NCBI GenBank assembly: GCA_030848705.1
Contig: CM061235.1
Coordinates: forward strand, 128,262,228 to 128,326,227
DNA: 64,000 nt
Reading direction: 5' to 3'
From: Heracleum sosnowskyi
Lineage: Eukaryota; Streptophyta; Magnoliopsida; Apiales; Apiaceae
The notes beneath the pieces are model-generated. The model saw only the letters and a list, made by a program, of their open reading frames with translations. It was not told the origin of the DNA and ran no database searches. The position numbers were made by a program, and so were the translations under genes. Below, piece after piece: positions 35,562 to 43,945 of this stretch (the first letter of the stretch is position 1; every line of letters begins with the position of its first letter).

Positions 35562-38500
35562 TCATCTGTGACTTCTTTGTGGCATAGTCTTCTTCCCTCT
35601 CTTGGAGTTGTTTTCCTCAATCTGGACCTGTAGCCTTCTGTAGAAGATTTTCTCCTCTTCATCTTGATCACCAAGCTTGGATTGCATAAGCTTTAGAGTT
35701 TGATTAGATGCCTTCTCCAGCTGGTCTTCCATTCTGAAGAATCTTCTGCAATTGTCCTTGTCCTTAAACTCCATCATCCAATAAGGTTGAAGATGGATTT
35801 TCTTTCCTGTTGAGGGAACTCTAAGTATTCTGGGAAGAGCCTCAGGCTTGTTCCAGCTAGCCTTTAACTGACAGATTTTGGAGACCACCTCAGACTTGGC
35901 TGTTTTGGTGAAACCAAAGTCCTTTTTCAAGCATCTAAACACTGAGAGTAGTGTTTGATAGTCTTCTCCTAAAATTCTGTAGAGAGGCCACACTTGTTCT
36001 CTACCACCCTTGAATGTGAACACTAGTCTTTCAGGCAACTTTTGAGAAGCTGCAATTCTCCTTACTTCCACCAGGTTGTCTAGGTCAAGAAGTAGACTGG
36101 ATTCTTCCCTGATGTCAGCAATGTACATGCAGTCCTCTGGGTTTGCTGGGGGTTTCTGAGATTGTGGCTTTCTCACAAAAACAGGCTTTGCTTTGACAGA
36201 CCTCTTCTTTGTCTTCATTGGTTGGTCCTTCTCTAACAGGAACTTTGGAAAGTATGCCTCATCAAACTCAATTGGCTCTTCCTTTGGCTCAATTGGCTGA
36301 TTGTGAAAATTGACAAGATGATCAGGATCACTGGCTAACTTTACCTCAAAAACTGGATTAGCAATTGTTGGAGGTGCAATAGGTATAGAAGAGTCTGATG
36401 CAGTACTCTGAGAATCAGCATTCTCAAAGGCTATGTTTCTCCTAGCTCTCTCTTTGGGTTGCCTTGTGCTCTTCTTTGAACTCCTTTCCTCTCTAGTGCT
36501 CTCCTCTTGCTTCCTTTCTTCTTCATCTAGAGCTTGAGCTACTGCAAAAGCTTGCATAGCTGCTTGTTCTGATTCCTCAGCCTTGGCTTCAGCAAAGTTT
36601 GGATGACCAGCCCAAACACAGATTTGTTGTCCATTCCTGTAGACAATTGCCCTTTGCTTCCTTATCTCATAATTATTACTTTCCTTGCTTTTTGTGATGA
36701 GTGGACCAAGAAGCTTGTGCTCATCTGGATAAGGTGCAGGATAGAAAGTCCTTGCTATGTTTTTGCCCTTTGGTTTAGCAGGGGACTTGGGAGATAGGCT
36801 TCTTTGAATTGTAGCTTGTTCCACATCCCTAGTGCATGAAGTTTGTCCTCTTTCCTTCCTTGGTCCTTGAGTGACTCCATGTAGAAGGGGCTCTTGGTGA
36901 TAGAAAGAATTTGTCTGTGGCTCCCATTCCGTTGATGCTAGTACCATGGCATTCGTTGATGGCTGTTCCGTTGATGGATTTGAGTCCTTATTTTCAGTAA
37001 TCTTCTTGAACTTTGTTTCTATGTTGGACCAATGTTCTTTGATTTGTTCTGCAAGTCTCATCCTCATAGAAGCTTCTTGTATAAGGTCAATACCATCTTT
37101 TTGCTGCTTTCCAAGCTCCCCCATTGCTAATGGCTCCTTTGGTAGGGAAATGGCTGGGACCATAACCTTGGTAATCTGAATGTTTAGCTCCTTAGATTTC
37201 TCCCCCTTTTTGTTATCATCAAAAGAGATGGCTGGGAGTCCTTGAGCTGCCACTAGCTGGGCCAATAGTTGAGTTTGTTTCTCCTGTTCCTTTTGCATCT
37301 GTGATAGAGTAGCTTCCACCTTGTCCACTCTAGAAGAGAGAGTCTTCAAGGAGGAATCCACTTCAGGTTCTTTAGAGAAAAACCTGTGCATCCTGGACAC
37401 AGTGAGAAGAGGAAGCTTTTCATCTAGCCTCCTATCATTAGCAGCCCTAAGGTTGCTGATTGAATCCTTGATCTCTGTAGCTTCAATCCTTGTCTGCAAC
37501 ATTTGTAGCCTTTGAATTTCCAGAGAATCCATTATGGCTTTATAGAATTTCTTGTCCCTTTCTCCTGCAAACTCATGAGCTAGATATGCTTCATTGTACT
37601 GCCTTGTGATAGCAGCATCCAAATTGCTTCTACCATGCATATCTTGAGAAAGCCAGTTTGGTGTAGGAGGCACCACAGAAGTCCCAGTCTGTGCAGTAGT
37701 GGCCACCTGTAGAGTGTCACCAAAGCTATCCTCACTATCAGAAAAATCAAAGTGTCCACTTGCTTCAGCTCCTGGAGGTAGATTGGTCAGGGCATCCTTT
37801 GCTCTTTGCATTGATGCAGTTGTGTGAATTAGTTGTAGTGACCTCTCTGCCTCCACATTGCCCTGTTGAGCCAAAATTTGATAGGCTGACACAGGATGAG
37901 TAAAGGTCTCAGGATCCAGGGAAATACTATCCAGAGTTTGCTGATAAACCTCTTGGAAAGTAAGTTCCCTTTCTCCCTCACTGACCTCCATTAACTCATT
38001 AGCAATGGCTGCTTCCATCCTTATTTCTCCTGTAGTCCCTTCTCTCTCTCCACTCTGTTCTTGCATCATGGGCTCCCCATGGCTCACACCTCTCACACCC
38101 TCACCTTCACCTTCTAAGGTGGAACTCTCAATCTCTCCTTTTGCCTGGCTGGAAGAAATAGCCAGCCTCTCACTCACATTCTCTCCTTTTGCCTGGCTGC
38201 AAGCCAGCCTCTCAGTTTCACTCCCTCTCAGTCCTAGAAGTGTCTCAACTACCACTAGATCATCTGCACTAGTTGTGGGAACAACTTGATTTTTAATTAG
38301 AGGTGCAGAGTGAACTATCAACGGAATGGTAGTTTGAACTGTCAACGGTATGGATACCGTTGATGGAGAAACACTTGTCAACGAAATAGACTGTTTCGTT
38401 GATGAAGTCAAGAAAGCACTTTGAGAATGAGAAATTACAGTAGAGTCTGTGGTGATTGATTTTAGAGATTGTTCCACAGATCCCCTTGCAATTTCAGAAA

Positions 38501-40028
38501 AAATTGGTTGATGGCCCAACAAATCACTTAGCAAGTGATGGCCACCAGCTTCAGAGTGGGGCTTCTCCAAGATTAGAGTTGGAGAATCAGGAATAGATGT
38601 ATGGATCATGTCCACATCCAAAGATTGAGTTGGTGAATTTGATGGAGATAATTCAAGATTGATGTTTAGAGAATGGGACTGTAACCCCAGAGTAATGATA
38701 GGGGCTACATCAAACTGAATTTGAGAAACTGGAAGTGTTGCTTCCAGTGTGTGTGCACCCTGTGTACCCTTGGACTTTTGCTTCACTCTCCTTTGGTATT
38801 GGGAAAATGTAGACTGTGGGCTTGAAGTGTCCCTTACCCTTTTGGACTGTGCTCTAGGAGGAGAGCTTGTTTCAATAATCACATCCTTTTGGGAGGATGC
38901 AATTAGACTTGTGTTTAAATCCATGTTACTCATTGTGCCTTGTTGGGAAGACACAATGGGGCTTGGCTGGTACACACTAACCTGTCCTTCCTTATCCTTG
39001 GGGTTTCTTTGATGTTCACCCCTTCCCTCACCTCTCACAACTCCAGACTCACTCCCCTTAGGTTGTGTGGTAGTTTTTACAACAGGTGCCTTTTGAGAAG
39101 CACCTGAGGTTGGCTTGGAGGTTTTCTTTGATTTTGGTTTTGTTGCTAGGGTAGGAGCCTGTTGGGTCACAGCTACAGACTCCATAGCAACATTGGAAGG
39201 TAAAACAGTAGAGGTGTTAGCTACACTAACAGGGATAGTAGTAGTTACCTCAATGATTGGCAGATACACCACTGGAACATCACCATTGTGGTTCAGCCTC
39301 AGTATGTCTGTCAATACTCTCTTTTCTTGCACAAAGCACTCAAACCTGGCATTAGGGTTAGAGATAACTAATGGTGCTGGACTAACATGGTTAGCCAACA
39401 TCATCAGAAACCTAGCATAATAGATATTTTTCTTCCTATTTGCTTTGTCACCCAACTTAGCACCAATTTCATACATAAGTTGGGTGCTAAAGTTGTGATA
39501 TCTATCATTTAGAAGCATGGTTAGGAGAATTAACATAGAGTTAGTTAATGCATCAAAATTACTAATCTTTCCAGAAAAGACCTTAATGAATGCATCAGCT
39601 AAATAACTGTATTCCCTAACCAAACCTCTCCTAATTATTCTACCCAGATTATCAGTAGGCAAGGAGTAGTTTATAGAATTTAGCATGGTAGTTATTTCAG
39701 TGTTAGTAGGCAAAGCATCACAGTTATTATCAGGAATATGTAAACATGCTTGCAAAACATCAGAATTAACTATGTACTCATTACCTTGAAGAGTGAATTG
39801 TAGTGTGCAGTTTGTTCCACTATACTCACAAGAGGTCCAAATTTCCTCGATTATCTCATTGTAGAGTGGTGTAGAGTGAAACATTGCATAGCTCAACTTG
39901 CAATTCTTCATGAAATCCATCATTTTGAAGAACAGTCTGTTCGGGTTTTCCTTGACAACAAAAGGGATGGAGTTGTTCTTCTCATAGATGAACCCTCCAG
40001 CAGACATAAGCTTGACTATAGGTGCCAT
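35562..40028 (-). CDS. C1 third ORF, 1488 codons, function unknown
   Basis: The ATG at 40026-40028 opens an uninterrupted frame beginning MAPIVKLMSAGGFIYEKN. The first about 230 residues look like a folded domain (FNSTPLYNE-like FHSTPLYNE, YARFLMMLANHVSP). Then come long Ser/Thr/Gln-rich stretches, a likely coiled coil at about 830-930 (LSSRVDKVEATLSQMQ), a charged linker, and a more ordered C-terminal about 170 residues (RILGEDYQTLLSVFR) ending basic. I see no signal peptide, membrane segment or catalytic motif. It occupies the place of the 'env-like' ORF of Sireviruses, but the sequence does not show an envelope protein. I do not recognise the family. It lies 545 bp after pol, so it needs a spliced or internal message. 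Several stretches carry the repeated CGTTGAY motif in coding DNA. Confidence 0.88.
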   Translation of the reverse strand: MAPIVKLMSAGGFIYEKNNSIPFVVKENPNRLFFKMMDFMKNCKLSYAMFHSTPLYNEIIEEIWTSCEYSGTNCTLQFTLQGNEYIVNSDVLQACLHIPDNNCDALPTNTEITTMLNSINYSLPTDNLGRIIRRGLVREYSYLADAFIKVFSGKISNFDALTNSMLILLTMLLNDRYHNFSTQLMYEIGAKLGDKANRKKNIYYARFLMMLANHVSPAPLVISNPNARFECFVQEKRVLTDILRLNHNGDVPVVYLPIIEVTTTIPVSVANTSTVLPSNVAMESVAVTQQAPTLATKPKSKKTSKPTSGASQKAPVVKTTTQPKGSESGVVRGEGRGEHQRNPKDKEGQVSVYQPSPIVSSQQGTMSNMDLNTSLIASSQKDVIIETSSPPRAQSKRVRDTSSPQSTFSQYQRRVKQKSKGTQGAHTLEATLPVSQIQFDVAPIITLGLQSHSLNINLELSPSNSPTQSLDVDMIHTSIPDSPTLILEKPHSEAGGHHLLSDLLGHQPIFSEIARGSVEQSLKSITTDSTVISHSQSAFLTSSTKQSISLTSVSPSTVSIPLTVQTTIPLIVHSAPLIKNQVVPTTSADDLVVVETLLGLRGSETERLACSQAKGENVSERLAISSSQAKGEIESSTLEGEGEGVRGVSHGEPMMQEQSGEREGTTGEIRMEAAIANELMEVSEGERELTFQEVYQQTLDSISLDPETFTHPVSAYQILAQQGNVEAERSLQLIHTTASMQRAKDALTNLPPGAEASGHFDFSDSEDSFGDTLQVATTAQTGTSVVPPTPNWLSQDMHGRSNLDAAITRQYNEAYLAHEFAGERDKKFYKAIMDSLEIQRLQMLQTRIEATEIKDSISNLRAANDRRLDEKLPLLTVSRMHRFFSKEPEVDSSLKTLSSRVDKVEATLSQMQKEQEKQTQLLAQLVAAQGLPAISFDDNKKGEKSKELNIQITKVMVPAISLPKEPLAMGELGKQQKDGIDLIQEASMRMRLAEQIKEHWSNIETKFKKITENKDSNPSTEQPSTNAMVLASTEWEPQTNSFYHQEPLLHGVTQGPRKERGQTSCTRDVEQATIQRSLSPKSPAKPKGKNIARTFYPAPYPDEHKLLGPLITKSKESNNYEIRKQRAIVYRNGQQICVWAGHPNFAEAKAEESEQAAMQAFAVAQALDEEERKQEESTREERSSKKSTRQPKERARRNIAFENADSQSTASDSSIPIAPPTIANPVFEVKLASDPDHLVNFHNQPIEPKEEPIEFDEAYFPKFLLEKDQPMKTKKRSVKAKPVFVRKPQSQKPPANPEDCMYIADIREESSLLLDLDNLVEVRRIAASQKLPERLVFTFKGGREQVWPLYRILGEDYQTLLSVFRCLKKDFGFTKTAKSEVVSKICQLKASWNKPEALPRILRVPSTGKKIHLQPYWMMEFKDKDNCRRFFRMEDQLEKASNQTLKLMQSKLGDQDEEEKIFYRRLQVQIEENNSKRGKKTMPQRSHR

Positions 40029-40573
40029 TGTTGATTAAAGGAAAGCTTCGAACTGAATTGCTTGTTAGAGAGAAGAAGAGAGAAAAAGCCTTTGGAATTT
40101 TTGAGAACAGGTAAAAAGAAATAATGAAAATAAAATTTCTTAAATACTCCCCCAAAAATTCTCAGAAAATGAATCCAATAATAAATGTAAATTACTGGAT
40201 TGGCTTAAAAATATAACCGTTACTCTTAAAGTATTACCATGATTTATACTTACAGGGGTGTATGCATAGATCGTGGTAAAAGACGTGTTAAAATTTCAAC
40301 GGTTCAGATTAAAAGCGCTTTATATCAACGAATCAGAATTGGGCGTTTAAGGTCCCGTCTATTTCGTTGATAAAGCTGCGTTTCGTTGATACAAAAGAAC
40401 TATCAACGAAACACCCAGAAGAAGTGCTAAGACTGTCAACGAAATGGTGCATTCCGTTGGCATAGTAATTTTGACTTAGACAAAATTTTTTACCTTTTCC
40501 TGAGAAAATTAATTCACAGAAAAACATAGCAAATTTCTGGCTGCATTTTAACTTGCAAATATCTCAAAAATAA
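40029..40573 (-). other. C1 pol-ORF3 spacer
   Basis: No long frame. Around 40325-40460 it carries about six copies of the CGTTGAY motif in both orientations. It could hold a splice acceptor or promoter for the third ORF; I cannot identify one with confidence. Confidence 0.5.
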
Positions 40574-43500
40574 TTAAGAGAAATTTAGCATACCTAGCTC
40601 ACTTACTAATCTTGAGAATGTTGATTCATCAAGTGGCTTGGTAAAGATGTCTGCAAGTTGTTGTTCACTTGGAACAAAATGTAACTCCACAGTACCATTC
40701 ATAACATGTTCTCTAATGAAATGGTACTTGATGTCAATGTGCTTGGTTCTTGAATGCTGCACTGGATTCTCAGTAATGGCAATGGCACTAGTGTTGTCAC
40801 AGAAAATAGGAATTTTCTCAACTCTTAATCCATAATCAAGTAGTTGGTTTTTCATCCATAAAATCTGTGCACAACAACTTCCAGCTGCAATATACTCAGC
40901 CTCAGCTGTGGAGGTAGAAACTGAGTTTTGTTTCTTGCTGAACCATGACACAAGCTTGTTTCCTAGGAATTGACAGGTTCCAGTTGTACTTTTCCTGTCA
41001 ATTTTACATCCTGCAAAATCTGCATCTGAATAACCAATTAGTTCAAAACCAGATTCTCTAGGATACCAAATGCCAAGGTTTGGTGTTCCTTTGAGATATC
41101 TGAAAATTCTTTTAATAGCAACTAAATGGGATTCTCTAGGATCAGCCTGAAATCTAGCACATAGACATGTAGCAAACATAATATCAGGTCTACTAGCTGT
41201 TAAATATAAAAGTGAGCCTACCATGCCTCTGTAACTTGAAATGTCCACAGATTTTTCCTTAGTATTCAATTCAAGTTTGGTGGCAGTAGGCATGGGAGTT
41301 TTGGCAGGAGAGCATTCCATTAGGTTAAACTTCTTTAATAAATCATGAATGTATTTTGTTTGACTAATGAAAATGCCTTCATTAACTTGCTTTACTTGAA
41401 GACCAAGAAAGTAAGTTAATTCTCCCATCATGCTCATTTCATACTTACTTTGCATAAGCTTGGCAAACTTTTGACAAAGTTTCACATCTGTAGACCCAAA
41501 GATTATATCATCTACATAAATTTGAACAAGTAAAGTAGAGCCATTTACAACCCTGTGAAAAAGAGTTTTATCTACAGTACCTCTAGTGAAATGATTCTCA
41601 AGGAGGAACTGTGAGAGAGTGTCATACCAGGCTCTAGGTGCTTGTTTCAAACCATAGAGTGCTTTGAGAAGGAAGTACACATAGTCTGGAAAATCATCAT
41701 CTTCAAAACCAGGAGGTTGACTTACATACACCTCCTCTTCCAATTCCCCATTCAGAAAAGCACTCTTCACATCCATTTGATAGACCTTGAAATTGGCATG
41801 GGCTGCATAGGCTAGGAAAATCCTTATTGCTTCTAGTCTTGCAACAGGAGCAAAGGTTTCATCAAAATCAATTCCCTCTTCCTGTGAGTAGCCTTTTGCA
41901 ACCAGTCTAGCTTTGTTCCTTGTGACTATGCCATTTTCATCCATCTTGTTTCTGAACACCCACTTTGTGCCTATAACACTCCTGTCATTAGGCCTGGGCA
42001 CCAGCTTCCAAACATTGTTTCTCTCAAATTGGTTTAGCTCTTCTTGCATGGCTAAAACCCAATCTGGATCTAGAAGTGCATCCTCAACTTTCTTTGGCTC
42101 ATCTTGAGACAGAAAGCTACTATATAGACATTCTTCTTGAGTTGCTCTTCTAGTTTGGACTTTTGAAGAAACATCACCTATAATAAGTTCAAAGGGATGA
42201 TCTTTAGTCCATTTTCTTGAGGGAGGTAGATTTGCTCTTGAAGACGTAGCTTCATGATCATGATTGCCTTGATTGGATATTTGTCCTTGAGAAACTCCCC
42301 CTGAGTTTGTTGTCCCTAAGTGATCACTTCTAGAAGTATTCCTATGACTATCAACGGTATGACCGTTTTGGCTGTCAACGAAACGCTCATTCTGACTGTC
42401 AACGAATCCACCATCATGACTGTCAACGAAATGACCATTTGGCCTACTAGCAGCTATTCTTTTCAATCTTAATGCAGCAATTTCATCTTCACTGCTGCTT
42501 TCATCTGTGCTAGATACAACAACTTTAGGCTGTTTCTCAGTAGCCTTATCATGATTCACTTGATCTCCTTCCTCATTTTCAAAAGAAAGACTTTCATGGA
42601 AACCTTCATCACAGAGACCTTGGATTTTGAGATCATCAAAAACAACATGTACAGATTCCATAACAATGTTGATTCTGAGATTATAGACTCTGTAAGCTTT
42701 CCCTGCTGCATATCCCACAAATATTGCTTCATCTGCCTTTGCTTCAAATTTCCCCAAATGCTCAGCTTGATTTCTCAGAACAAAGCACTTGCATCCAAAG
42801 ACATGAAGAAAATCCAATAGTGGCTTCTTTCTTTTGAGTAACTGATAAGGGGTCATTCCTTTGGCCTGATTAATCAAAGAAATATTTTGAGTAAAGCAAG
42901 CTGTGTTAACTGCCTCAGCCCAAAAATATGTAGGTAACTTTGATTCATCTAGCATTGTCCTTGCAGCTTCAATAAGTGTTCTGTTTTTCCTTTCAACTAC
43001 ACCATTTTGCTGTGGTGTTCTTGCTGCTGAAAACTCATGCAAAATACCATTTTCTTCACAGAACACCTTCATGCTTGAATTCTTGAATTCTGTCCCATTG
43101 TCACTCCTAATCCTTCTTACTTTGAAATCAGGATGATTGCTTACCATCTTGATGTGATTGATAATGATTTCACTTGCCTCATCTTTAGAGTGCAAAAAGA
43201 AAGTCCATGTAAATCTAGAAAAATCATCAACAATCACAAGACAGTATTTCTTCTTTGAGATGGACATAACATTTACAGGGCCAAATAGGTCCATATGAAG
43301 CAATTCAAGCTGCTGGACGATTGATGACTCTGTCTTGCTTTTGAATGATGCCTTCTTCTGTTTTCCCTTTTGACAGGCATCACACAAACCATCCTTGGAG
43401 AACTCCACTTGTGGAATTCCTCTAGCAAGATCTTTCCTCACCAAATCATTCATAACTTTGAAATTCAGATGGGATAACTTCTTGTGCCATAACCAACTTT

Positions 43501-43945
43501 CATCCTTGCTTGCCTTGCTGAAAAGACAAGTGATGGTGTCTGAACTTGTGCTACTAAAGTCAGCAATGTACACATTCCCCCTTCTGAATCCAGTCATTAC
43601 CACATTGTTGTTTCCTCCTTTAGAAACAACACAGGCTTCTCTAGAAAAAGTAACTAAAAATCCTTTGTCACAAAGTTGGCTGATACTAAGCAAGTTGTGC
43701 TTAAGACCATCCACCAATTCAACCTCATCTATGATGACATTCTCTTTTGAAATCAAGCCATATCCCTTTGTGTAGCCTTTGCTGTCATCTCCAAAAGCAA
43801 TACAAGGGCCAGCTCTTTCCTTAAACTCTGTGAGCAGGGTAGAATCACCAGTCATGTGTCTTGAACAACCACTATCCAAGTACCAAAGATTCCTTTTGTC
43901 TCCCTGCACACAATAAAACCAAATCAAGTCGATTTTGGTACCCAA
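40574..43945 (-). CDS. C1 pol: protease, integrase, reverse transcriptase, RNase H
   Basis: About 1117 codons, open. The frame's nominal first codon is TTG, so it is not an independent start; expression needs frameshift or splicing from gag. The protease has LDSGCSRHMTGD near residue 25. A pre-integrase zinc region (WHKKLSHLN, CDACQKGKQ) lies near 150-195. The integrase D-D-E is HMDLFGPV near 217, IRSDNGTEF near 282 and VVERKNR near 318. RT has YQMDVKSAFLNG and the active-site YVDDIIFGS near 811. RNase H has SDADFAGC near 975, EAEYIAAG near 1017 and DIFTKPL near the end. All catalytic positions expected for Ty1/copia are present. A stretch near 505-540 repeats FVDS and lies over several copies of the CGTTGAY motif. 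Confidence 0.95.
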   Translation of the reverse strand: MGTKIDLIWFYCVQGDKRNLWYLDSGCSRHMTGDSTLLTEFKERAGPCIAFGDDSKGYTKGYGLISKENVIIDEVELVDGLKHNLLSISQLCDKGFLVTFSREACVVSKGGNNNVVMTGFRRGNVYIADFSSTSSDTITCLFSKASKDESWLWHKKLSHLNFKVMNDLVRKDLARGIPQVEFSKDGLCDACQKGKQKKASFKSKTESSIVQQLELLHMDLFGPVNVMSISKKKYCLVIVDDFSRFTWTFFLHSKDEASEIIINHIKMVSNHPDFKVRRIRSDNGTEFKNSSMKVFCEENGILHEFSAARTPQQNGVVERKNRTLIEAARTMLDESKLPTYFWAEAVNTACFTQNISLINQAKGMTPYQLLKRKKPLLDFLHVFGCKCFVLRNQAEHLGKFEAKADEAIFVGYAAGKAYRVYNLRINIVMESVHVVFDDLKIQGLCDEGFHESLSFENEEGDQVNHDKATEKQPKVVVSSTDESSSEDEIAALRLKRIAASRPNGHFVDSHDGGFVDSQNERFVDSQNGHTVDSHRNTSRSDHLGTTNSGGVSQGQISNQGNHDHEATSSRANLPPSRKWTKDHPFELIIGDVSSKVQTRRATQEECLYSSFLSQDEPKKVEDALLDPDWVLAMQEELNQFERNNVWKLVPRPNDRSVIGTKWVFRNKMDENGIVTRNKARLVAKGYSQEEGIDFDETFAPVARLEAIRIFLAYAAHANFKVYQMDVKSAFLNGELEEEVYVSQPPGFEDDDFPDYVYFLLKALYGLKQAPRAWYDTLSQFLLENHFTRGTVDKTLFHRVVNGSTLLVQIYVDDIIFGSTDVKLCQKFAKLMQSKYEMSMMGELTYFLGLQVKQVNEGIFISQTKYIHDLLKKFNLMECSPAKTPMPTATKLELNTKEKSVDISSYRGMVGSLLYLTASRPDIMFATCLCARFQADPRESHLVAIKRIFRYLKGTPNLGIWYPRESGFELIGYSDADFAGCKIDRKSTTGTCQFLGNKLVSWFSKKQNSVSTSTAEAEYIAAGSCCAQILWMKNQLLDYGLRVEKIPIFCDNTSAIAITENPVQHSRTKHIDIKYHFIREHVMNGTVELHFVPSEQQLADIFTKPLDESTFSRLVSELGMLNFS
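43904..43941 (-). other. 38-nt GT...AG segment at the C1 gag-pol junction
   Basis: On the minus strand this runs from GTACCAAAA to TGTGCAG. It spans the gag stop. Leaving it out would carry the gag frame (ending ACT TGG) into the pol frame (GGA GAC AAA). A segment of identical length and the same ends sits at the corresponding place in C3 (59247-59284). It is shorter than normal plant introns, so splicing is a hypothesis. Confidence 0.5.

Noticed and set aside
35562..40028. Calling the C1 third ORF an envelope protein
   Set aside because: Position fits the env-like ORF of Sireviruses, but no signal peptide, membrane segment or surface-protein features are visible.
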